Position numbers and translations under genes: made by a program
NCBI GenBank assembly: GCA_009691645.1
Contig: SIAT01000070.1
Location: 1-8,877 of the forward strand
Direction of reading: 5' to 3'
Source of the DNA: Pedosphaera sp.
GTDB lineage: Bacteria > Verrucomicrobiota > Verrucomicrobiia > Limisphaerales > SIAT01
Length of the DNA: 8,877 nt
In this document: one piece after another, positions 1 through 6,363 of the stretch
Layout of the letters: each line of letters starts with the position of its first letter
How positions within the stretch are numbered: the stretch's first letter is position 1
Notes under the pieces: generated by a model
What the model was told of the DNA's origin: nothing
Database searches by the model: none
The model's input: the letters and a program-made list of their open reading frames with translations, nothing else

Positions 1-235
1 CGAGACGGTGAAGTTGCTCGAAGGTTTCGCGTGGCAGGACACGCACGAGATGTTGAACACGTTCCGCTGGGGCCCGGACGGCTGGCTGTACGGTTGCCAC
101 GGCGTCTTCACGCACTCGCATGTGAAAGGGGTGGGCGCGCCGGACAGCGTTACTCCACCAGAAAAACCGGGCACCAGTAAACGCGACGGCTTGCTTCGAC
201 CCCTCGGTGCAGTTAAAAGTGCCGCCACACAATGA
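1..235 (+). pseudogene. 3'-truncated remnant of a PVC-type propeller dehydrogenase gene (also cut by left window edge)
   Basis: The frame is open from the left edge and reads ETVKLLEGFAWQDTHEMLNT then RWGPDGWLYGCHGVFTHS, a typical stretch of the N-terminal beta-propeller of Pirellula/Verrucomicrobium-type membrane-bound dehydrogenases. The neighbouring gene has the matching motif WGPDGWLYGRHG followed by about 430 more residues. Here the resemblance ends near position 150 (around GAPDS). The next ~28 codons (about 150-232) look like intergenic DNA read as protein, contain the promoter-like pair of the next gene, and end in a TGA at 233-235 that overlaps the next ATG. The rest of the propeller, the HEAT repeats and any heme domain are missing. 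The GTG at position 8 is an internal valine, not a start; the true start lies outside the window. I read it as a decayed or deletion-truncated paralogue. An assembly join is an alternative. Confidence 0.7.
191..219 (+). promoter_or_regulatory. Candidate sigma-70-like promoter for the 232-2121 gene
   Basis: TTGCTT (191-196) and TAAAAG (214-219) are separated by 17 bases. The same arrangement recurs before sodC, the Sel1 gene and EF-P. A start site about 7 bases past the -10 would leave a leader of only about 6 bases before the ATG at 232, and no Shine-Dalgarno sequence is visible there, so the transcript may be nearly leaderless. The pair lies inside the open frame of the truncated upstream remnant. 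Seen by eye only. Confidence 0.4.
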
Positions 236-2121
236 ACACTGCCAGCCTCCTCCCCGCATCTCTTCGCGCTCTCACTCTCGCCGTCACGACTGCGTTTGCC
301 CTCGTGGCCGACGCGGCTGAGCCGGCGAAGAGTCCCGTCGCCAAAGCATTGTCGCCCGTCGAGGCGGCCAAAAAGCTCACTGTGCCGGAGGGTTTCCGCG
401 TCTCGCTTTTCGCCGGCGAGCCGGATGTGGCCCAACCGATTGGCATCACTTTCGACGATCGCGGCCGGCTTTGGGTCGTCGAGTGCCACACCTACGACAA
501 CAACAAGGTCAACTTCGACATGAAGCAGCACGACCGCATCGTGATCCTCGAGGACACGGATGGCGACGGGCGCTTCGATAAGCGGAAGGTTTTCTGGGAC
601 AAGGCGCAGAAGCTCACGAGTGTCGTGGTCGGTTTCGGCGGTGTCTGGGCGCTCGCCGCGCCGAATCTGTTTTTCATCCCCGACGCCGATGGCGATGACG
701 TGCCCGATGGCCCGCCGCAGGTGGTGCTCGATGGTTGGGATGGCAACAAGATCCGCCACAACATCGTCAATGGACTCAAGTGGGGGCCGGACGGCTGGCT
801 CTACGGCCGGCACGGCATCCAAGCCACGTCGATCGTCGGCAAACCCGGCACGCCGGACGATCAGCGCACGCAGATCAACTGTGGCGTCTGGCGTTTTCAC
901 CCGACGCGCCGCGCCTTCGAGGTCGTTGCACAAGGCACGACGAATCCGTGGGGTCACGACTGGGACGCGCACGGCCAGCTTTTCCTCATCAACACCGTCA
1001 TCGGCCATCTCTGGCACATCGTGCCCGGCGCGCATTACCGCCGGATGTACGGCGAGCATTTCAAGACGAACACGTATCAGTTGATGGAACAGACCGCCGA
1101 CCATTTCCACTGGGACACCGGCGAGCAATGGGGCGCAGTGAAGAAGGGAATGACCGCCACAACCGACCAGGCCGGCGGCGGCCACGCGCACTCGGGGCTG
1201 ATGATTTACAACGGCGACAACTGGCCGGAGAAATATCGCGGCCAGCTCTACACCATCAATCTGCACGGCCTGCGCATCAATAGCGACCGACTCGAACGGC
1301 GCGGCAGCGGCTACGTCGCCAAGCACGGGACCGACTTTGCGAAGACCACCGATGTCTGGTTCCGCGCGGTCGAACTCGATTACGGCCCCGATGGCGGCGT
1401 GTACGTCGCCGATTGGTCGGACATCGGCGAGTGCCACGAGAACGACGCGGACGGCGTCCACCGCGAGACCGGCCGCATCTACAAAATCAGCTACGGCACA
1501 CCGAAAGCCACTGGAGCACTCGACCTCGCCAAGATTTCTGACGCCGAGCTAGTGAAGCTGCTCACGCATCGCAACGAATGGTTCGCGCGCCGCGCACAGC
1601 GTCTGCTGCAGGAACGCGCCGCCGCCGGCAAGCTCGCCGCCGTGACGCGCCCCGCTTTGCAGAAGCTCTTCGAACAGGCGGACACCGAGCCGCAGAAGCT
1701 CCGCGCGCTTTGGTCGCTGCGCGTCACCGGCGCGCTCGATGCCGCCGCACTGGAGAAGCTGCTGGCCCACTCGAGCGAACATGTCCGTTGGTGGGGCATC
1801 CAGTTCCTCAGCGACGACAAGGCCGTCACACCCGCGGTGTTGGCGAAGTTCAGCGCGCTGGCGCGCGAAGGGAAATCCGCTCTCGTCCGGCTCGCGCTCG
1901 CGTCGGCTTTGCAGAAACTTCCCGTGGCCGATCGCTGGGCCGTCGCCGAACCGCTGCTCGCGCACGCCGAGGACGCCACCGATTCGAATCTGCCGTTGAT
2001 GATCTGGTACGGACTCGAGCCGGCCGTCGCGGCGGACAAAATCCGTGCGGCGCAACTCATCGCCAAAAGCCAACTGCCGAAGGTCCGCGAGCTCATCACG
2101 CGCCGGCTGGCCACGCCGTGA
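232..2121 (+). CDS. Secreted PVC-type beta-propeller/HEAT-repeat dehydrogenase-like protein lacking the heme domain
   Basis: This 629-residue protein starts with a signal peptide (hydrophobic stretch about residues 11-26, likely cleavage after VADA at residue 28). Residues ~50-420 form the N-terminal propeller domain of Pirellula/Verrucomicrobium-type membrane-bound dehydrogenases: PEGFRVSLFAGEPDVAQPIG, FDDRGRLWVVE, WGPDGWLYGRHG, TNPWGHD and DYGPDGGVYVADW. Two acidic, possibly calcium-binding loops sit at D108 (DTDGDGRFD) and D151 (DADGDDVPD). Residues ~430-629 are helical and HEAT-like. The family is thought to oxidise an organic substrate, probably a sugar or alcohol, outside the cytoplasm, but the substrate is unknown. 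Many relatives continue into a C-terminal cytochrome c domain. Here there is no CxxCH; the cysteines occur singly (VECH, INCG, GECH). The frame stops just after the HEAT region (ELITRRLATP). It may pass electrons to a separate cytochrome, be a natural short form, or be C-terminally truncated. The start is the ATG that overlaps the upstream remnant's stop (ATGA). Confidence 0.9.
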   Translation: MNTASLLPASLRALTLAVTTAFALVADAAEPAKSPVAKALSPVEAAKKLTVPEGFRVSLFAGEPDVAQPIGITFDDRGRLWVVECHTYDNNKVNFDMKQHDRIVILEDTDGDGRFDKRKVFWDKAQKLTSVVVGFGGVWALAAPNLFFIPDADGDDVPDGPPQVVLDGWDGNKIRHNIVNGLKWGPDGWLYGRHGIQATSIVGKPGTPDDQRTQINCGVWRFHPTRRAFEVVAQGTTNPWGHDWDAHGQLFLINTVIGHLWHIVPGAHYRRMYGEHFKTNTYQLMEQTADHFHWDTGEQWGAVKKGMTATTDQAGGGHAHSGLMIYNGDNWPEKYRGQLYTINLHGLRINSDRLERRGSGYVAKHGTDFAKTTDVWFRAVELDYGPDGGVYVADWSDIGECHENDADGVHRETGRIYKISYGTPKATGALDLAKISDAELVKLLTHRNEWFARRAQRLLQERAAAGKLAAVTRPALQKLFEQADTEPQKLRALWSLRVTGALDAAALEKLLAHSSEHVRWWGIQFLSDDKAVTPAVLAKFSALAREGKSALVRLALASALQKLPVADRWAVAEPLLAHAEDATDSNLPLMIWYGLEPAVAADKIRAAQLIAKSQLPKVRELITRRLATP

Positions 2122-2147
2122 ACCGCGCCGGTTGTCGGAACAAAGGA

Positions 2148-2177
2148 TTGCGCGACGAAAGACCGTTTGATTAGAGT
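2148..2177 (+). promoter_or_regulatory. Candidate promoter of the sodC operon
   Basis: TTGCGC (2148-2153) and TAGAGT (2172-2177) are 18 bases apart, followed by GCC. The bases just upstream, CGGAACAAAGGATTG (2136-2150), closely match the block before EF-P (7633-7648), differing by one inserted A and one A/C change. The predicted leader to the ATG at 2217 is about 33 bases. The -35 is weak apart from TTG; the recurrence across gaps is the main support. Confidence 0.45.
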
Positions 2178-2216
2178 GCCGTCGTCCGCCGTCATATTTC
2201 CCCGAAATAAAACCCT

Positions 2217-2792
2217 ATGAAACTCATCCCCATCATCACCCTCGCCGCATTCACTTTCACCGCTCAACTTCACGCCGCCGAGAAACACGGCGACGCCCAC
2301 GCCAGCGCGTGGACCGGTGTGAAGCAGCTCGTTGCTGTGTTGCAGTCAACTGCCGGCAACAAGTGCAAAGGCACTGTGCGCTTCATCCAAGAGGGGGAGA
2401 AAATCAAGATCGTGGCTGAAGTCGAGGGACTCACGCCGAATCAGAAACACGCCATGCACATCCATGAGTTTGGCGATTCCACTTCCGCTGACGGCACGAG
2501 CGCTGGCGGTCATTACAACCCAGAGAAGCACGATCACGGTCTGCCGACCGGTCACAAGCGTCACGCCGGCGATCTCGGCAACCTGCAGGCCGATGCCAAC
2601 GGCAAGGCCAAGTATGAAATCGTCGTGGACAACGTCACGCTCGCCGGCTTGAAGAACCCGGTCATCGGTCGCGGCGTGATCGTCCACGCCAAGCCCGACG
2701 ACGGCGGGCAACCGGTCGGCAACGCCGGCCCGCGCATCGCTTGCGGCGTGATCGGCATCGCGCAAGTGGCGCCCCCGGCTACCAAGAAATAA
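2217..2792 (+). CDS. sodC: Secreted Cu/Zn superoxide dismutase
   Basis: The 191-residue precursor converts superoxide to oxygen and hydrogen peroxide in the periplasm or at the envelope. A signal peptide covers residues 1-20/21 (cleavage near QLHA-A). All metal ligands are visible: copper H81 and H83 (HIHEFGD), bridging H99 (GGHYNP) and H157 (VIVHAKPDD); zinc H99, H107 (DHGLP), H116 and D119 (RHAGD). The substrate-guiding arginine is R173 in GNAGPRIACGVIGIAQ. The C-terminal half of the family disulfide is present (C176), but the usual partner is absent: S88 follows HEFGD where bacterial enzymes carry Cys, and there is a Gly at the eukaryotic Cys position (GTSAGG). The only other cysteine, C50, lies in the first hairpin. 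Two histidines (H24, H28) sit at the mature N-terminus. No clear Shine-Dalgarno precedes the ATG. The next gene begins 20 bases after the stop, suggesting cotranscription with a secreted heme protein. Confidence 0.96.
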   Translation: MKLIPIITLAAFTFTAQLHAAEKHGDAHASAWTGVKQLVAVLQSTAGNKCKGTVRFIQEGEKIKIVAEVEGLTPNQKHAMHIHEFGDSTSADGTSAGGHYNPEKHDHGLPTGHKRHAGDLGNLQADANGKAKYEIVVDNVTLAGLKNPVIGRGVIVHAKPDDGGQPVGNAGPRIACGVIGIAQVAPPATKK

Positions 2793-2812
2793 TCGCACGC
2801 GCCGCGGTCCCG

Positions 2813-5722
2813 ATGAAGTCCCCCGCCCCGCTTTGGTTCACATTCGCCGCGGCATTCCATCTTGCCGCGGCGGATAGTCCACTCACGCCCGAGCAGTCGC
2901 GCAGGTCGTTCCAAATTGAGGAAGGTCTCCGCGTCGAGCTCGCGGCCGCCGAGCCGGACATCGCCTCGCCCGTTGCACTCGGGTTCGACGAACGCGGTCG
3001 GCTGTTCGTGGCTGAGAGTCGCGGCTATCCGCATTTCGGAAAAACGCCACCGCCCACGCGCGGGGTCATCGCGTTGTTGGAAGATGCGGATGGCGACGGG
3101 CGTTTCGAGAAGCGCACTGTCTTCGCCGACGGGTTCACGTTTCCGAACGGCGTACTGCCGTGGCGAGGCGGCCTGTTCGTCACGTGCGCACCGGACATCT
3201 TTTATCTGAAGGACACCGACGGCGACGGCCGCGCCGATGTGCGAAAGGTCGTGCTCACCGGCTTCGGCACGAACAGCACCGAGCAACTTCGCGTGAGCCA
3301 TCCGACGCTCGGGCTGGACGGCTGGGTCTATCTCACGAGCGGTCTCGTCGGTGGACAAATCACTTCACCAATCAAACCGGAACGACCCGCCGTGGCGTTC
3401 ACGAAGAACGATTCGCGTTTCCATCCGGACACGTTCGCGTTCGAAGTGCTCGGCGGACAGGCGCAATTCGGTTTGGCATTCGACGCCGCGGGCCGCCGTT
3501 TTGTCTGCTCGAATCGAAACCCGCTGCAGCACGTCGTCTTCGAACCGCGTCACACCGCGCGCAATCCTCACTTCACTCTCATCGAAACGATCCACGATGC
3601 CGCGATGCCGGGGGCAGCGGCGAAAGTCTGGCCGCTCAGCGCGGACACCACGACGGCGGGCTTCATGCCCAGTCTGCTCGGCGCACCACACGCGGGCACG
3701 TTCACCTCCGCCTGCGGCATCACAATCTTCGGCGGCGACGCGCTCACGTCCGCGCACAGAGGTAATGCCTTCGTCTGCGAGCCGGCACAGAATCTCGTGC
3801 AACGGCAGATACTCTCGCCCGATGGCGCCACGTTTGCCGCGCGCGTCGACGGGCCGGGCCGCGAATTTCTCGCCACGCGCGACACGTGGTTCCGCCCGGT
3901 CTTCACCTCCACCGGTCCCGATGGCGCGCTCTACATCTGCGACATGTATCGCAAGACCATCGATCACCCGCAGTATTTGCCCGAGGTCGTGCGCGCGACG
4001 ACCGACTTCGAAAGCGGCAAAGACAAGGGCCGCATCTGGCGCATCGTTTCCACCAAAACTTTGACGAAGAAAAAGCCGACAGCTCTCGCTAAATCCACTT
4101 CGACAGAGTTGATAAAAATCCTCGGCTCGGCCAACGGCTGGGAACGCGACACGGCGCACCGACTGCTGAACGAAACAGTCACGCTTTCAGAACCGGCATT
4201 GCGCGCAGCCGCCACTAGCGGCACGAACGAACACGCCCGCCTGCGTGCATTGCACCTGTTGGCCGCGCACGGCCTGCTGGATGCGAAGCAATTGGCCGCT
4301 GCTTTCAATGACAAACATCCGCTCGTGCGCGAGACCGCGCTGCGTTTGGCCGAGTCGCACATGGCGGGCGCCGCCGCACTCGCCAGCCAGGCCGCCGCGC
4401 TGGCGACGGACGCCGATGCACGTGTGCGCTTCCAGTGTGTGCTTACTTTAGGCGCAGCTCCGAAGGGAGCGCCTTTGCAATCACTCGTAGAAATCATGGC
4501 TCGCACCGGCGACGATCGCTGGACACGTGCGGCAGTGCTTTCCTCTATCGGCACAAATGCCGTGGCGTTCCTCGATGCCTCCGCCGCCCGTTCACAGAGC
4601 GCGATTCACGCCGCATCTGTTCGCGAATTGGGTCGGATGATCGGCTCGCACCACTCAACGAACGAAATCTTTTCTGTGACGGCACGGCACTTGGGGACAA
4701 CTGCATCTTTGAGTAATCCCGCGCGAATGGCATTGCTGACGGGATTGGGCGAGGGTTTTCGCCAGAACCCCGCAGTGAAAAGTGCGCGGCTTCACGAATG
4801 GTTGCCTGCTTCCTCCACTGCGCGCGAAGAAGTGGATCGCCTCTTCGCCACCGCAGCAGGACTCGCGACGAATCGGCTGCAAGCCGCCGCGTTGCGTTTG
4901 GACGCCATTCAACTTCTCGCGCACGCGCCTCCGGATTTCGCCGGCAATAAACTGGCGAGTCTGCTCCGACTCGAAGAATCATCGGAAACTCAACTCGCCG
5001 CTGTGCGGTCGCTGGGCCAGTTACGCGACGTGAAACAACTCACGCCGTTGCTGGAACGTGCGCGTTGGCGGGGCCATTCGCCGGCGGTACGCGAGGCCGT
5101 GCTCACCGCGATGTTCGAGCAATCGGCGGCGTGGCCGGCATTGCTCGGTGCGCTCGAGGCCGGCATCGTGCCGATCTTCGCCGTCACGCCGCAACGACGT
5201 GCGCTGTTGAGTAAGTCATCCAACAATGAAGCAGCGACGCGTTCGGCGAAGCTCTTCGCAGCAGTTCAAACGGGCGACCGGATGAAGGTCTTCGAAGAAC
5301 ACAAGTCCGTGCTGACGATGAAAGCCGACGCGACAGCGGGGAAGGCGGTATTTGTGCGCGCCTGCGCGGCCTGTCACACACACGGCAGCGAGGGCGCGGC
5401 CGTCGGCCCCGATCTGACCGGCGTGCGCAACCAACCGGCCGAGGCGCTGCTGTTGCACATCCTCGTGCCGGATCTCGAAGTCCTGCCGGGCTTCACGAAC
5501 TACGATGTGGAGACGCGGGACAATCGCAGCTTGAGCGGCGTCATCGTGAGTGAATCGCCCGAGGCCGTCGTGCTGCGCCGCACCGGCGGCGTGACGGAGA
5601 GTATCCCGCGCCGCTTGATCGCACGGCTGGAAGCGTCGGCGCTTTCACTGATGCCGCAAGGGCTGGAGACGACGATGACGCGCCAGGAACTAGCGGACTT
5701 GATCGCGTTCCTAAAACGATAG
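2813..5722 (+). CDS. Secreted PVC-type dehydrogenase-like protein with HEAT repeats and C-terminal c-type heme domain
   Basis: This 969-residue protein begins at the ATG at 2813, chosen because a good signal peptide follows at once (MKSPAPLWFTFAAAFHLAAA, cleavage near A20). An in-frame TTG at 2741 would overlap sodC and put a polar extension before it. Residues ~25-411 are the Pirellula/Verrucomicrobium-type propeller (ELAAAEPDIASPVALGFDER, GPDGALYICDMYR, IDHPQYLPEVV), with acidic loops at D91 (DADGDGRFE) and D134 (DTDGDGRAD). Residues ~420-810 are HEAT-like repeats. Residues ~835-969 match the family's heme-binding domain: CAACH at 851-855 (bases 5363-5377) binds heme covalently, and M947 in LSLMPQGLE is the likely distal ligand. 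Known role is only inferred: extracytoplasmic oxidation of an unknown substrate with electrons passed to the c-heme. It lies 20 bases after sodC, with no Shine-Dalgarno visible, so translation may depend on the upstream gene. Confidence 0.93.
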   Translation: MKSPAPLWFTFAAAFHLAAADSPLTPEQSRRSFQIEEGLRVELAAAEPDIASPVALGFDERGRLFVAESRGYPHFGKTPPPTRGVIALLEDADGDGRFEKRTVFADGFTFPNGVLPWRGGLFVTCAPDIFYLKDTDGDGRADVRKVVLTGFGTNSTEQLRVSHPTLGLDGWVYLTSGLVGGQITSPIKPERPAVAFTKNDSRFHPDTFAFEVLGGQAQFGLAFDAAGRRFVCSNRNPLQHVVFEPRHTARNPHFTLIETIHDAAMPGAAAKVWPLSADTTTAGFMPSLLGAPHAGTFTSACGITIFGGDALTSAHRGNAFVCEPAQNLVQRQILSPDGATFAARVDGPGREFLATRDTWFRPVFTSTGPDGALYICDMYRKTIDHPQYLPEVVRATTDFESGKDKGRIWRIVSTKTLTKKKPTALAKSTSTELIKILGSANGWERDTAHRLLNETVTLSEPALRAAATSGTNEHARLRALHLLAAHGLLDAKQLAAAFNDKHPLVRETALRLAESHMAGAAALASQAAALATDADARVRFQCVLTLGAAPKGAPLQSLVEIMARTGDDRWTRAAVLSSIGTNAVAFLDASAARSQSAIHAASVRELGRMIGSHHSTNEIFSVTARHLGTTASLSNPARMALLTGLGEGFRQNPAVKSARLHEWLPASSTAREEVDRLFATAAGLATNRLQAAALRLDAIQLLAHAPPDFAGNKLASLLRLEESSETQLAAVRSLGQLRDVKQLTPLLERARWRGHSPAVREAVLTAMFEQSAAWPALLGALEAGIVPIFAVTPQRRALLSKSSNNEAATRSAKLFAAVQTGDRMKVFEEHKSVLTMKADATAGKAVFVRACAACHTHGSEGAAVGPDLTGVRNQPAEALLLHILVPDLEVLPGFTNYDVETRDNRSLSGVIVSESPEAVVLRRTGGVTESIPRRLIARLEASALSLMPQGLETTMTRQELADLIAFLKR

Positions 5723-5738
5723 CTGCCCGGAACGAGTC

Positions 5739-5758
5739 GGCCTTCGTGCGTCGAAGCC
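5739..5758 (+). other. Weak hairpin after the heme-protein gene
   Basis: CTTCG (5742-5746) and CGAAG (5752-5756) pair around TGCGT, extended by GG/CC beyond one bulged C. No T-run follows, so it is at best a weak terminator or processing structure between the heme-protein gene and the NusG-family gene. Confidence 0.2.
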
Positions 5759-5801
5759 CGCGCGCTTGCTTTCGCTCCGTTGGTTTGCCAAAAGAACGCC
5801 G

Positions 5802-6293
5802 ATGGATGACTCCCCGATTTGGTTCGTCGCGCACACCCGGCCGCGCTGCGAGAAAAAGTTCTGCGGCTATTGCGAACGCGAAGGCGTGCCGACCACGCTG
5901 GTCACGTACCGGAGCGTGAAGAAGTACCGCGGCAAGACCGCCACGTTCGAGAAGCCGCTCTTCCCCGGCTACGTGTTCTTGAAGATACCGCCGTTGTGCC
6001 GACAAAAAGTTTTCCAGAGCGATTACGTGGCGAATCTGCTCGAGGTGAACGATCAAGGGCTCTTTGAATCCCAACTCGAGGAGATCCTCGCGGCAGTGGA
6101 GACGGATGTGGAGATCCAACTCGCGCCGGAGATCGGCTTGGGCCGCAAGGTGCTGATCAAGTCAGGCCCGCTACGCGGACAGGAAGGCTGGGTGGAAGAA
6201 CGGTACGGGATGACCACGGTGTTGCTGCGGCTCGACTTCATCGGCCAAGCCGCGGCGGTGAAAGTTCAAGCGGAACAACTGGAGTTGGTCTGA
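5802..6293 (+). CDS. NusG/RfaH-family transcription elongation regulator, stand-alone paralogue
   Basis: This 163-residue protein has the NusG N-terminal (NGN) fold at residues ~5-100, starting IWFVAHTRPRCEKK and containing the hallmark PLFPGYVFL (52-60), followed by a KOW domain at ~113-163 (GRKVLIKSGPLRGQEGWVEE). NusG-type proteins bind the RNA polymerase clamp and alter pausing or termination. It is probably not the housekeeping nusG, which normally sits with secE and ribosomal protein genes; it resembles the specialised RfaH/UpxY/LoaP class. The ATG at 5802 is preferred over an in-frame TTG at 5766 because NGN homology begins immediately after it. Cysteines at 16, 21 and 24 (CEKKFCGYC) and 66 could form a metal or redox site, but this is speculative. 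A weak pair TTGCTT (5766)-17-CAAAAG lies upstream. Specialised paralogues often precede long polysaccharide or secondary-metabolite operons, but here the next gene is a Sel1 protein with its own candidate promoter. Confidence 0.88.
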   Translation: MDDSPIWFVAHTRPRCEKKFCGYCEREGVPTTLVTYRSVKKYRGKTATFEKPLFPGYVFLKIPPLCRQKVFQSDYVANLLEVNDQGLFESQLEEILAAVETDVEIQLAPEIGLGRKVLIKSGPLRGQEGWVEERYGMTTVLLRLDFIGQAAAVKVQAEQLELV

Positions 6294-6312
6294 GCCACGA
6301 GTGAAAGGAGCC

Positions 6313-6340
6313 TTGAATCGGGGCCGCGCGCGGTTACGCT
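6313..6340 (+). promoter_or_regulatory. Candidate promoter of the Sel1-repeat gene
   Basis: TTGAAT (6313-6318) and TACGCT (6335-6340) are separated by 16 bases, matching the TTGnnn/TAnnnT pattern of three other gaps. The predicted leader is about 17 bases and contains AAAGGA just before the ATG at 6364. It suggests the Sel1 gene is transcribed separately from the NusG-family gene. Confidence 0.45.
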
Positions 6341-6363
6341 GACCGCGTTCCCTCAAAGGATTT

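Noticed and set aside
2121..2133. AACCG-CGC-CGGTT hairpin at the stop of the heme-less PVC gene
   Set aside because: Only five base pairs with a three-base loop and no T-run; too weak to call a terminator.
1491..2300. Minus-strand open frame (269 codons) across the end of the PVC gene and start of sodC
   Set aside because: Low-complexity Ser/Ala/Arg translation with no domain; explained by codon bias of the two plus-strand genes.
2741..2812. TTG-started N-terminal extension of the heme protein overlapping sodC
   Set aside because: The extension is polar and would precede a good signal peptide that begins exactly at the ATG at 2813.
2561..3358. Minus-strand open frame (265 codons) across sodC and the heme-protein gene
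   Set aside because: Spans two well supported plus-strand genes and shows no recognisable motif.
5766..5794. TTGCTT-17-CAAAAG as promoter of the NusG-family gene
   Set aside because: The -10 lacks the T/A core and ends only 7 bases before the ATG; noted as a resemblance to the 191-219 pair but not supported enough to list.
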